The notes below the pieces were generated by a model. It was not told the origin of the DNA, searched no databases, and was given only the letters and a program-made list of their open reading frames with translations. 43,234 nucleotides of DNA from a virus: the IMG/VR virus record IMGVR_UViG_3300025917_000008, positions 1 to 43,234 of that record. One strand, 5' to 3'. Both the position numbers and the translations under genes were made by a program. Below, piece after piece: positions 12,232-20,122 of this stretch (positions are counted from its first letter, which is position 1; each line of letters starts with the position of its first letter).

Positions 12232-12636
12232 ATGACCGATATACAGGACCGATCTGCCGAGCGCAAGAGGCCAGCAAAAGCCTTCTCTGTTTCGCCGCGA
12301 CCGCTTAACCGCAGAGTCGCCACTTCCAGCAATCCACTCTCGGCCGATTGGACGCTATACGATCCGGCTGTGTTGGCGGAAAAGCTGTCTCTCCCCATTG
12401 AGGTTGTGAGTGCCGCGCTAGTCGAAACCGGCTTCGCGAAAGCTGTTCACGTCCGCATGGAACTTGTACGCTGGAAAGAGAGGCTCCGCAACGAAGATCG
12501 CGACCTATCTGAAGAGCTGCGCCGCCTTGACAACAGCCGCCGTGCCATCATGGCCCGCAAAGCGATTGTGAAGGAGGCTCTAGAGGGCGCGCGCAATGTG
12601 CTTCGCTTGCCACGCGATCCCTCAGGGGTAGCATAA
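12232..12636 (+). CDS. Hypothetical coiled-coil protein near replication genes (134 aa)
   Basis: ATG at 12232 follows GGGAGG; a GTG nine codons upstream is less likely. A basic, Pro- and Ser-rich N-terminus leads to a segment around DPAVLAEKLSLPIEVVSAAL that may be a small HTH, then a long charged helix (RWKERLRNEDRDLSEELRRL). It is probably a DNA-associated protein; no family was identified. Confidence 0.7.
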   Translation: MTDIQDRSAERKRPAKAFSVSPRPLNRRVATSSNPLSADWTLYDPAVLAEKLSLPIEVVSAALVETGFAKAVHVRMELVRWKERLRNEDRDLSEELRRLDNSRRAIMARKAIVKEALEGARNVLRLPRDPSGVA

Positions 12637-12640
12637 AGAC

Positions 12641-13036
12641 ATGGCAGGGGCAGATGTGGTGTCCGGTCGTGAAACCGCTGGCGAGGCCATCGCCGACACC
12701 ATGTTTCGCTTCGCGCTAGAGGACGAATGTGGAGTCGAGTTGGACGGGTGGATTTACTTTCTCGGCTGCAAAGAGCCGCGCGCAATTAAGATCGGCTTCA
12801 CTACCAAAAGTCCCATCAAGCGCCTGAGGCAGCTACAAACCGGCAATCCGTCGCCGCTCATTCTTCTCGGGTGGTATCCTGGCTGTCAAGCACAGGAGCG
12901 GGACCTTCACGCTCAACTAAGGGACTTTCGTCTTTCCGGAGAATGGTTTCGCCTTGATGAGCGCATGAGCGAGATTATCGCTGGTCCTGTCAAATGCATG
13001 CACATCAACAACGCGCTCACCGGCCACGCTCCGTGA
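12641..13036 (+). CDS. GIY-YIG-like T5orf172 / MUG113 domain protein
   Basis: In this 131-aa protein residues 35-110 form a domain of the T5orf172/MUG113 type: WIYFLGCKE, AIKIGFTTKSPIKRLRQLQT, LLGWYPGCQAQERDLHAQ, SGEWFRL. These domains belong to the GIY-YIG nuclease superfamily, with the YFLG and KIGFT strands and catalytic Arg (KRLRQL) and Glu (QERDLH) visible. It may be a small endonuclease or a regulator derived from one. It overlaps the replication gene at its 3' end. Confidence 0.8.
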   Translation: MAGADVVSGRETAGEAIADTMFRFALEDECGVELDGWIYFLGCKEPRAIKIGFTTKSPIKRLRQLQTGNPSPLILLGWYPGCQAQERDLHAQLRDFRLSGEWFRLDERMSEIIAGPVKCMHINNALTGHAP

Positions 13037-13851
13037 GTAGATGGTTTCGCCTTTATGCTGACGCCCTCCGCAACCCCAAGGTGCTTCGTCTTTCCGACAA
13101 GGATTTCAGGCTATGGGTTCGGCTGCTCGCGGTGGCATCGGAAGACGAGGGACACATCCCCCCGCTTGATGATCTTAGGAGACTCCTAAGCGTTCGCTTA
13201 GACCATCTCTCATCGGCCGTTAAGCGACTGATAAGCGGTGGCCTTATGGACCCGCTAAGAGACGGATACGAGCCGCACAATTGGGAGAAGTTTCAATATA
13301 AATCAGACAGTTCGACTAAGCGTGTCCACAGGCATCGCGCAAAACGAAACGTTTCAGAAACGTCCCCAGATACAGAAGCAGAGAAAGAGAAACCCCCTAA
13401 CCCCCGCAAGCGGGGGAATGAGGGAAAGACATTGCTGCCGGAGGATTGGCAGCTTCCTCCGGTCGCCACCCTTCCGCCAAAGGCTCGGGCATGCGCCGAG
13501 CGATGGACGCAAGAGAGCTACGAAACTCATGGGGAGGCATTTGTCAGCTACTGGCGCGGGCGCAGGGGGATGAACGCGGACTGGCGATTAACATGGGCCA
13601 ATCGAATCGTGGCGCTGCACAGTCAGGTCATGCGGGATCAGAAGTTCGGCAACGATCCGAAACCGCTTAATGGCCACCGCCCCGCGCGCACCGAAGCCGA
13701 TATCCGCCGAGGCATCGCCCGCGCCGAGGACAACGACGATCCCGAACGCGCTGCCGAGCTGCGGACCGAACTGGCCGCTCTGAAGGCCAAGCCGGTCGAT
13801 CCTGCGATTGCTGAGGTTGTCGCTCAAGCTGCCAAAGCTATGCGTCATTGA
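13033..13851 (+). CDS. Winged-helix replication initiator-like protein
   Basis: GTG at 13033 overlaps the previous TGA. Upstream ATG codons lie within the GIY-YIG gene. Residues 1-85 have the phage replisome-organiser pattern: RWFRLYADALRNPKVLRLSD, FRLWVRLLAVASEDEGHIP, then a winged helix ending in LISGGLMDPL. A basic, charged linker follows. The C-terminus has LPEDWQLPP...YWRGRRGMNADWRLTWANRI, like the helicase-loader-binding tail of lambda O- and DnaD-type proteins. It probably melts the phage origin and recruits host helicase. No phage polymerase or helicase was recognised, so replication would be host-dependent. Confidence 0.8.
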   Translation: MSRWFRLYADALRNPKVLRLSDKDFRLWVRLLAVASEDEGHIPPLDDLRRLLSVRLDHLSSAVKRLISGGLMDPLRDGYEPHNWEKFQYKSDSSTKRVHRHRAKRNVSETSPDTEAEKEKPPNPRKRGNEGKTLLPEDWQLPPVATLPPKARACAERWTQESYETHGEAFVSYWRGRRGMNADWRLTWANRIVALHSQVMRDQKFGNDPKPLNGHRPARTEADIRRGIARAEDNDDPERAAELRTELAALKAKPVDPAIAEVVAQAAKAMRH

Positions 13852-13898
13852 GTTTATATGGTCCTCAACACAACAGGCGAAAATGCGGTGAGAGGCTA

Positions 13899-13927
13899 TT
13901 GACACGCGCGCAAGATTGTGGGACAAG
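13899..13927 (+). promoter_or_regulatory. Rightward promoter, TTGACA type
   Basis: A perfect -35 TTGACA (13899-13904) is followed after 17 bases by GACAAG (13922-13927), a weak -10. It lies in the 101-base gap after the replication gene, 26 bases before the ATG at 13953. Its form resembles the leftward promoter at 3716-3744. Confidence 0.5.
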
Positions 13928-13952
13928 GCGGCATGAATGAGGAGATTCGCAC

Positions 13953-14345
13953 ATGAGCACACTATCCGAGCACCATCTGCCCAAGGCGGGCATCGTAGGA
14001 AAGTGCTCCGTCCCGATGTGGATAGGCGGCTATCCGGCTGGCTTTTGCGATGCCCCTGCATATGGCGAACAGTATCGTGACCCGTTCCTCCCTCCCTGCT
14101 GGGCCTACAATCGCAACAATAAACCACCGTTTGCTTCTGGCCTGTGCTGTGAGAGTCACGGCGGCCCGAGCAAAACAGCCACGCGGTTCGTCCGCGACGG
14201 CAACATGTGGTGTTCGTTCCGCCCGGACTTTGTCAACTTGCAGGAGAGTATCGCTGGCTTCGGGCCAACGCAAGCCACTGCTTACGATGATATGGCTGCT
14301 CTTATTTCTGAGAGCATCCGAGCCCCCAAGAGTTTGGGCACATGA
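13953..14345 (+). CDS. Hypothetical Cys-containing phage protein (130 aa)
   Basis: GAGGAG precedes the ATG. The 130-aa product is rich in Gly, Pro and aromatics in its centre (MWIGGYPAGFCDAPAYG, then FLPPCWAY) and has six cysteines, with a CC pair near residue 66. Its metal-binding or disulfide state is unclear. It is the first gene after a likely promoter. No family was recognised. Confidence 0.75.
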   Translation: MSTLSEHHLPKAGIVGKCSVPMWIGGYPAGFCDAPAYGEQYRDPFLPPCWAYNRNNKPPFASGLCCESHGGPSKTATRFVRDGNMWCSFRPDFVNLQESIAGFGPTQATAYDDMAALISESIRAPKSLGT

Positions 14346-14509
14346 CGGCAGAGCGAGAAGAGTTCGCTTGCCCGCGCTGCGGCGGGATGGGCTGGGTTGA
14401 AGTGAAGTGCGCCTACAACCCGTCCATATTCCCCGATTGTCCGAATTGCGACGGGGCGGGCGTGGTGGACAAGGACGGCAATCCGTTCCCGGAAAAGAGG
14501 GCAGCATGA
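14342..14509 (+). CDS. Small zinc-ribbon protein (55 aa)
   Basis: ATGA overlaps on both sides. Motifs CPRCGGMGW and CPNCDGAGV form two CxxCxGxG knuckles like the DnaJ zinc domain, with a KCAYNPSIFPD linker. One of several such proteins in this genome. Function unknown, probably nucleic-acid or protein binding. Confidence 0.75.
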   Translation: MTAEREEFACPRCGGMGWVEVKCAYNPSIFPDCPNCDGAGVVDKDGNPFPEKRAA

Positions 14510-14730
14510 CCGAGCGCCCCAAGCCGTCCAAATTGACGCCTGAACAGATGGCAGTAGTCAAAGCCTTCTGCGAATCTCAGGCCCGCATCGGCTGTAGCGG
14601 CGCCCAGCTGTCGAGGTGGATCGGCTTCTCTCCCGAGCAGATCAGCCGCTGGCGCTGCGGACACTGGCCCGTCCCGCATGTCGTCGCCTTTGCCATGAAG
14701 GCGCTTGAGAGCGGGCTGCGGCCTGATTAG
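14506..14730 (+). CDS. Small HTH protein (74 aa)
   Basis: ATGA overlap with the zinc-ribbon gene. A helix-turn-helix is visible at about residues 28-65: CSGAQLSRWIGFSPEQISRW, then GHWPVPHVVAFAMKALE. It resembles the XRE-like fold of phage and prophage regulators. It precedes a 78-base gap before the set of small genes and could control them. Confidence 0.75.
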   Translation: MTERPKPSKLTPEQMAVVKAFCESQARIGCSGAQLSRWIGFSPEQISRWRCGHWPVPHVVAFAMKALESGLRPD

Positions 14731-14808
14731 CGACTTATTTTCGGCGGCGCGTTATCCTTCTGGCACAAGAGGGGCGTATCTGTAGTTTACAAACCCACGG
14801 AGTGACAC

Positions 14809-15132
14809 ATGAGGAATCTTCGGCTTAGGGCGGCCATGCTAATGGCCCGCATTCTCGGTGTGCCTATCGACGTGCATCAGAGCTTTTTCGCGTTCGGAAA
14901 GAAGGAAAGAGCGCAAGTTGAACGCATAGCCCTCAAAGGACATAAGGGAGATATCGAGATGATCACCTACCAGCCTTTTCTCGGCGGCGTCCGCGTCATG
15001 CTGGACGGAAAGCGCATCGGGGTTATTCAGAACGCGCGCGCTGGCGGCTATTTCTACCAGCCCGTGGGCAGCAAGGCGGTTGGCGAGACTTTCCCGACTG
15101 TCGCGGCTGTCAAGCGCTCGCTGGAAGCTTAA
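14809..15132 (+). CDS. Hypothetical protein with two possible starts (107 or 57 aa)
   Basis: The frame is open from ATG 14809 (CGGAG upstream) through ATG 14959. The inner start has a leader (CAAAGGACATAAGGGAGATATCGAG) that resembles those of the following small genes. The inner 57-aa product (MITYQPFLGGVRVMLDGKRI...) is beta-rich and could be a complete small domain, while residues 1-50 are basic and partly hydrophobic. Either one fused gene or two starts in one frame. Confidence 0.65.
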   Translation: MRNLRLRAAMLMARILGVPIDVHQSFFAFGKKERAQVERIALKGHKGDIEMITYQPFLGGVRVMLDGKRIGVIQNARAGGYFYQPVGSKAVGETFPTVAAVKRSLEA

Positions 15133-15161
15133 TCTCACCCCCTCACACAGGGAAAGAACCA

Positions 15162-15350
15162 ATGGCATATTTCAATTCAGACTGGCACGGCGTTCCCGAG
15201 GGAGTCGATGTCACGATCTTGCTTCGAACCAAGAGCATCAACGGCGAGCCGCTGTACGTGGTCGAACGTGTCGATGGAGAGCAATTGCCGGGACCGTTTG
15301 TTTCCAGTCCGACTGCCTACGTCGCCGCCGAGTTCATCAACGAACAATAG
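15162..15350 (+). CDS. Hypothetical small protein (62 aa)
   Basis: Preceded by CACAGGGAAAG (15146-15156), the first exact copy of a leader shared with two later genes. The product is beta-rich and acidic (MAYFNSDWHGVPEGVDVTIL). No recognised family; small and soluble. Confidence 0.75.
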   Translation: MAYFNSDWHGVPEGVDVTILLRTKSINGEPLYVVERVDGEQLPGPFVSSPTAYVAAEFINEQ

Positions 15351-15378
15351 CACATCGGCACAGGGAAAGGAACTGGAT

Positions 15379-15555
15379 ATGACCGAACTCGAAAACGCGC
15401 TGCTTGATGTTTTGGAGCGCATTCATCGCCGCGCCTTGTTTCATCCCGACGATACGCCCGAGGACATGAAACGCAACCTCTACCATGTCGAGTGCATGGC
15501 CGCCAACGAGCTTCGCGCCAATGGCCGCGAGGCTCGCCCTCTTCAGACGGCATAG
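15379..15555 (+). CDS. Hypothetical small helical protein (58 aa)
   Basis: ATG at 15379 with leader CACAGGGAAAG at 15359-15369. An upstream in-frame ATG at 15208 lies in the previous gene and is rejected. The product is helical and charged (MTELENALLDVLERIHRRAL, then DMKRNLYHVECMAANEL). No recognised family. Confidence 0.7.
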   Translation: MTELENALLDVLERIHRRALFHPDDTPEDMKRNLYHVECMAANELRANGREARPLQTA

Positions 15556-15588
15556 CCTCCTAGCTCTCACAGGGAAAGGGTATTCGAC

Positions 15589-15786
15589 ATGGGACACAAG
15601 CGCGCGGATTTGATTCCGGTGGACGAACTGGAAACCGCCAGCCTCATGCGCGTCTCCAATGGGCGCAACCTGCCATTCGCTTTTGGCACTGGCGGTGTCG
15701 CGCTGATCTGGCGCGAAGCTCAGTGGGCCGTGCCGTTGCTTGCCGAGTGGCGCGGGATAACGTTCGCTGACGGCGCCGGTATCTAG
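15589..15786 (+). CDS. Hypothetical small protein (65 aa)
   Basis: Leader CACAGGGAAAG at 15568-15578. The product has a helical start (RADLIPVDELETASLMRV), then a Gly-rich beta part with Trp residues. No recognised family. Confidence 0.7.
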   Translation: MGHKRADLIPVDELETASLMRVSNGRNLPFAFGTGGVALIWREAQWAVPLLAEWRGITFADGAGI

Positions 15787-15810
15787 CCTCTAGCACATAA
15801 GGACAGAGAG

Positions 15811-15945
15811 ATGAACGTGAAATGCGACGAATGCAAAGGCCGAGGCGTTCTCAACCGCGATGGCAAGATGACCAAAACCGGCAAGCCCTACGATGTGGTT
15901 TGCCCGCAGTGCAACGGCATCGGTCATTATCGCGTTCGCTCTTGA
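15811..15945 (+). CDS. 44-aa DnaJ-like zinc-ribbon peptide
   Basis: Leader CACATAAGGACAGAGAG. The peptide has CDECKGRGV and CPQCNGIGH, two CxxCxGxG motifs around a basic linker. It probably folds around one zinc ion. A fellow of the zinc-ribbon genes at 14342 and 8051. Confidence 0.7.
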   Translation: MNVKCDECKGRGVLNRDGKMTKTGKPYDVVCPQCNGIGHYRVRS

Positions 15946-15975
15946 CCTCATCAACAGGACAAGGCAGATAGGGGT

Positions 15976-16071
15976 ATGGCAGCCGAGGTTTCATTCCGCA
16001 TCGAAGGCAATTACGTCGTTGTGACGGAGCGCTGGCGGCGCTGCTGGTGCATTGATGGCGCCGGGCAATAA
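15976..16071 (+). CDS. 31-aa hypothetical peptide
   Basis: Leader with CAACAGGACAAGG. The product is beta-rich, with a C-terminal Trp/Arg/Cys cluster (RWRRCWCIDG). It overlaps the start of the TerS-like gene. Support is the leader and the position. Confidence 0.45.
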   Translation: MAAEVSFRIEGNYVVVTERWRRCWCIDGAGQ

Positions 16072-16339
16072 AATAACGTTCGGGAAACCGGGGCCGGGCC
16101 GACCGAAGGGCTCGCGGAACAAGGTCACCGCAGCGGCCAAGGACGCCATTGCGCAAGCTGCTGAAAACATCGGCGGAATTGAACGCCTTGCCGCGTGGAT
16201 CAAGGAAGACCCGAAGAACGAGGCGGCGTTTTGGACGACCGTCTACCCTAAGCTCATCCCGGTCCAGGTGTCGGGCGATCCGGACGGCGCTCCGCTCATT
16301 TTCCGCACCGTCTACGAGGCTCAGCCAGGTGGAAATTGA
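16055..16339 (+). CDS. Putative small terminase subunit (TerS-like)
   Basis: The 94-aa protein starts with a basic GPGRPKGSRNK motif (residues 12-22), an AT-hook-like element common in phage DNA-recognition proteins of the DUF5681 type. A helical segment (VTAAAKDAIAQAAENIGGIERLAAWI) and a conserved FWTTVYPKLIP follow. It lies directly upstream of TerL and overlaps it, the usual place of TerS. It would recognise phage DNA and guide TerL. The assignment rests on position and the basic motif. Confidence 0.65.
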   Translation: MAPGNKITFGKPGPGRPKGSRNKVTAAAKDAIAQAAENIGGIERLAAWIKEDPKNEAAFWTTVYPKLIPVQVSGDPDGAPLIFRTVYEAQPGGN

Positions 16340-17711
16340 GCGCCGCATCCGCCCCTACCAGCGGCCTCTCCACGAATATCTGATGAGCTCCCCCGCGCCC
16401 CGCGCCGTCGAAATCGCGCACCGTCGTTGGGGCAAGGATGAAGTAGTTCTGGCCGCTGAGTGCGAGCTGGCTCACAGGCGCATCGGCACCTATTGGCACT
16501 GTCTTCCAGAATATGCGCAGGCTCGAAAGGCGTTGTGGACCGCCGTCAATGCGCACACCGGCAAGCGGCGGATCGATGAAGCCTTTCCGCCAGAAATCCG
16601 CGAGACGACCAACGAGCAGGAGATGTTCATCCGGCTCAAGGTCGGGTCTACATGGCAGCTCATCGGCTCCGATCGCTACGACAGCACGGTAGGTTCCGGC
16701 CCGGTGTTCATCGGCTATTCCGAGTGGGCGCTGGCAAACCCTTCGGCTTGGGCATATCATCGGCCCATGCTGGAGGAGAACGGCGGAGGGGCGGCCTTCA
16801 TCACCACGCCGCGCGGGCGGAACCACGCCCATGCCATGTATTTAATGGCCAAGGCGAACATGGAATCCGGCGGACGCTGGTTTGCCGAGCTGAGCACTAT
16901 CCATCAAACCAACGCGCTTTCGACTGAGCAGCTTGAAGAGGCGCTCGCCGAGTATATTACAATCTTCGGCGAGGATGTCGGCCGCGCCCAATATGAGCAG
17001 GAGTACGAGTGTTCCTTTAACGCCGCGATCCTCGGCGCCTTCTACGCTCGGGAGATGGTCAGGGTCCGCAGCGAGGGACGGATATGCGAAGACTTGGAAC
17101 CGCTGGACGCTCCGGTTCACAGGGCATGGGACATCGGCGTCCGCGACGACACTTCGATTTGGTGGTTTCAGGTTGCCGGCGCGCAGGTGTTCATCCTCGA
17201 TTGTTACACGGCCTCCGGGGTCGGGGTGGATCATTATGCAGACGTGATCCGCGAGCGCGCCGTCACACATGGCTGGCGCGCCGGCAAGGATTATGTTCCG
17301 CACGATGCGAAGGTGAAGGAATGGGGCTCCGGTAAGACGCGCGTCGAGACGATGCAGACATTGAGCCTTGACCCGGTTGTCGTGCCGCTGGCAACGAAGC
17401 TCGACGGGATCAACGCCGTTCGCCGCACTCTCCCCCGCGCCGTTTTCCACAGTCGGTGCGAAGAGATCGGAATCGCTGCTCTTGAGCAATATCGCCGCGA
17501 GTGGGACGATGAGCGCAAGGTTTTCCGGGTCAATGAGGTTCACGACTGGACTTCGCACCTCGCCGACGCTTTCCGCTATCTCTCACTGGCTTGGCAGGGT
17601 GTGCCGCTGGCGAAGCTGGGCGTCCGGCGCGACTTGTCGCTTCACGGCCGTTCGCCTTTGATCCTTGCCGAAGGAGTGACGGCGCCGCCGCTTAGGATCG
17701 CACGGCGATGA
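16329..17711 (+). CDS. terL: Terminase large subunit
   Basis: GTG at 16329 is chosen. The longer frame to 16149 overprints the TerS gene with a low-quality Arg/Ser-rich sequence. The 460-aa product has IAHRRWGKDEVVLA near the N-terminus, a variant Walker A typical of phage terminases (HRR.GK). FIGYSEWALANP is the Walker B region and ITTPRGRNHA the coupling motif. The C-terminal RNase H-type nuclease starts at DIGVRDDTSIWW and includes the acidic HLADAFRYLS end. It packages DNA into the prohead through the portal. The stop overlaps the portal ATG (ATGA). Confidence 0.9.
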   Translation: MEIERRIRPYQRPLHEYLMSSPAPRAVEIAHRRWGKDEVVLAAECELAHRRIGTYWHCLPEYAQARKALWTAVNAHTGKRRIDEAFPPEIRETTNEQEMFIRLKVGSTWQLIGSDRYDSTVGSGPVFIGYSEWALANPSAWAYHRPMLEENGGGAAFITTPRGRNHAHAMYLMAKANMESGGRWFAELSTIHQTNALSTEQLEEALAEYITIFGEDVGRAQYEQEYECSFNAAILGAFYAREMVRVRSEGRICEDLEPLDAPVHRAWDIGVRDDTSIWWFQVAGAQVFILDCYTASGVGVDHYADVIRERAVTHGWRAGKDYVPHDAKVKEWGSGKTRVETMQTLSLDPVVVPLATKLDGINAVRRTLPRAVFHSRCEEIGIAALEQYRREWDDERKVFRVNEVHDWTSHLADAFRYLSLAWQGVPLAKLGVRRDLSLHGRSPLILAEGVTAPPLRIARR

Positions 17712-20122
17712 CAGACGAAACCGAACTCGACCAAGAAGACAGCTTCACCGAGGAAGCCAAGTCGAGCCGCGCTGTGCTTGCCGCCCTTCGCAAGGCCGAA
17801 GACGCTTTCCGCGAATGGCAGGCCACGTGCGAGACGATCGACCGCATCTACAGCCTGGACGGCGACGGCTACGGAGGTTTGCGCCTCGATCTGGACGGCT
17901 ATGACTGGCAGGATGCGGAGCTTGACCTGTTCTGGTCCTCCTACGAGGTATTGAAGCCGGCCGTCTACGCCCGTCCCCCTCAGCCGGTCGTCGCCCCTCT
18001 GTTCAAGGACGGGAAGCCGCACGTCAACACGACCGCCGAGATGCTGGAGCGCTGCGCCGTCTCGGTGTTCAAGCGGACCGGAATTGACGATGTCATGCTC
18101 GGCCTGCGCGACGACCTGATCTTTGCTGGCCGTGGCGCGCCGTGGGTCAGGCATGAGGTGGACGGTGGAAAGCACAAGGTCTGCGTCGAGCATAAGGACC
18201 GGTTGGACTTCCTGCATGAGCCTGCCCGTAAGTGGACCGAGGTGGGCTGGGTCGCTGGCGCGGCGTGGCTGACCCGAAAGGAGATGCGCAAGCGGTTCCG
18301 CAAAACGAGCGGCGATGCCTATCAGGAAGCGCAGTATACCCTGCGCCGGGATGACGATGGCGACGATCTTGAAAAGCGCGCCGTCACCCGGAAGTGCAAG
18401 GTCTGGGAAGTCTGGCACAAGGCCGACAACAAGGTTTATTGGGTATCGGAAGGCGTCTCCGTCCTGCTCGACAGCGATAAGCCCCACCTTGAGCTGACCG
18501 ACTTTTTCCCATGCCCCAAACCAGCTTACGCTACCCTGCGCCGCCGGTCGCTGATTCCTGTTCCGGACTGGCAGCGCTATGCCATTCACTTCCGCAAGAT
18601 CAGTGAGCTGACCCGCCGCGTCTATTCCCTGCTCGACGCGGTGAAGATGAAGGGGCTGGTTGCCGGCGGTGGTGATGTCGGCGATGCGATCGAGCAGATC
18701 GTCCGCGACGAGAGCGACCAGATCATCATCCCCGTTCCCGGCGCGGCGTTGCTGGCGCAAGGCTCGGCGCCGCTTGTCGTCTGGCTTCCGTTGGCCGAAT
18801 TGGCAACTGCGATCCAAGGGCTGATCGAAGCGCGCGGGCAACTCATCAACGATTTCTACCAGCTCTCGGGCATATCCGACATCATGCGCGGCGCCACTGA
18901 GGCGGAAGAGACGCTGGGCGCGCAGGAATTGAAGACCCAATTCGGCTCGGTCCGCGTTCGTGAAAAGAGCATGGAGCTTCAGCGGGTCGCGGCGGATACG
19001 GTCAAGATCGCCGCTGAAATCCTCGCTGAGAAGTTCCCGCAGGATCAGTTGCTTGAGATGTCGCAGATGGACATCCCGACCAAGGCGCAGCTCGAAAAGC
19101 GCGTGGGGGAGATCGAGCGCGGTGCCGAGCAGGAACTGAAGGCGCTGACCAAGAAGGCCCAGCAAGCCACTCAGCAGGCTCAGATGGGGCAAGGCCAGCA
19201 GATCGACCCGGCTCAGGCGCAACAGGCATTTCAAGCCGCACAGCAGCAGATCGTCGCCAAATATGCGCCGATGCTGGCTGAGGTGGAGCAGCAGGTCACC
19301 ATCGAAGACGTGATGAGGCTCCTGCGCGACGACCGCGCGCGCAATTTCGTGTTCGAGATTGAGAGCAGTAGCACGATCCTGACCGACGAATTGCAGGAGA
19401 AGCGGTCACGCAATGAGTTCATGGGCGAATTCGCCACCGCCTCTCAATCGATGATGGGCATGGCCTCTATGGGCGAGCAGGGGGCGAAGCTAGTTGGCGC
19501 GATGCTGAAGTTCGTTCTCGCTCCTTACCGCGTCGGGCGCGAGTTGGACGGAGCGATTGACGAGTTCATCGACGCCGCCCCAGAGATGGCCCGCATGGCC
19601 GCCCAGCAGACGGGCGAAGGCGAAGAATTGGCCGAGGCGAACAAGCAGCTTGCCGAGGCGGAGATGCAGAAGGCCAAGGCCGCGATGGCAAGCGTCGAGG
19701 CCAAGTCCGCTCTCGACAAGGCCGAGATGCAGCGCAAGCTCATGGAGATGCAGCAGAAGGCGCAGGCGGACCAGATGAAGGCCGCACAGGAGACGGAAAA
19801 GTTGCGCCAGTCTCTCTCTGCGGAAGAGGCCAAAACCAAGCTGATCGAAGCGCAGATCAACAAGCTTACCGCCGACACGGCCAAGATATTGTCGAGCATC
19901 GGGCTTGACGAACGCCGCCAAGAGTTGGAAGAGTACCGCACCGCCGCCGATGCTCAGGCTCGTGAGACTGACCAGGCGATGACGGCGCAGGGCCAGGAGC
20001 GCGACGCCTCTTTTCGTGAGCGTGGCGAGGAACGGGCAGACCGGCAGCAGGAATTCACCGAAGAGTCTGGCGAGCGCCAGCATGCCCTTGCCGAACGTCA
20101 GGCGATGAAGGAACAGGAATAA
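17708..20122 (+). CDS. Portal protein
   Basis: 804 aa, directly after TerL, in the size range of large podoviral portals (P22 gp1 is 725 aa). The N-terminal half holds the core (WQDAELDLFWSSYEVLKPAV, Asp- and Arg-rich), followed by the DFYQLSGISDIMRGATEAEE region typical of portal clip and stem segments. Residues 470-800 are very Gln-, Glu- and Ala-rich and predicted as long coiled coils, like the barrel of P22-type portals. It would form the dodecameric DNA channel. Confidence 0.85.
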   Translation: MTDETELDQEDSFTEEAKSSRAVLAALRKAEDAFREWQATCETIDRIYSLDGDGYGGLRLDLDGYDWQDAELDLFWSSYEVLKPAVYARPPQPVVAPLFKDGKPHVNTTAEMLERCAVSVFKRTGIDDVMLGLRDDLIFAGRGAPWVRHEVDGGKHKVCVEHKDRLDFLHEPARKWTEVGWVAGAAWLTRKEMRKRFRKTSGDAYQEAQYTLRRDDDGDDLEKRAVTRKCKVWEVWHKADNKVYWVSEGVSVLLDSDKPHLELTDFFPCPKPAYATLRRRSLIPVPDWQRYAIHFRKISELTRRVYSLLDAVKMKGLVAGGGDVGDAIEQIVRDESDQIIIPVPGAALLAQGSAPLVVWLPLAELATAIQGLIEARGQLINDFYQLSGISDIMRGATEAEETLGAQELKTQFGSVRVREKSMELQRVAADTVKIAAEILAEKFPQDQLLEMSQMDIPTKAQLEKRVGEIERGAEQELKALTKKAQQATQQAQMGQGQQIDPAQAQQAFQAAQQQIVAKYAPMLAEVEQQVTIEDVMRLLRDDRARNFVFEIESSSTILTDELQEKRSRNEFMGEFATASQSMMGMASMGEQGAKLVGAMLKFVLAPYRVGRELDGAIDEFIDAAPEMARMAAQQTGEGEELAEANKQLAEAEMQKAKAAMASVEAKSALDKAEMQRKLMEMQQKAQADQMKAAQETEKLRQSLSAEEAKTKLIEAQINKLTADTAKILSSIGLDERRQELEEYRTAADAQARETDQAMTAQGQERDASFRERGEERADRQQEFTEESGERQHALAERQAMKEQE

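Larger units (their letters stand above)
15146..15578 (+). repeat. Recurrent gene leader CACAGGGAAAG (three exact copies)
   Basis: Exact 11-base copies lie at 15146-15156, 15359-15369 and 15568-15578, each just after a stop codon and 6-16 bases before the next ATG. Related versions precede the ATGs at 14959, 15811 and 15976. They include the ribosome site, but the conservation extends beyond it. Confidence 0.7.

Noticed and set aside
16149-16328. N-terminal extension of TerL
   Set aside because: Overprints the TerS-like gene and gives an Arg/Ser-rich low-quality segment. The terminase start at GTG 16329 fits family length.
17642-19234. 530-codon minus-strand frame opposite the portal gene
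   Set aside because: It mirrors the high-GC codon pattern of the portal. Its composition is Leu/Arg/Asp-rich without domains, and no ribosome site or neighbours support it.
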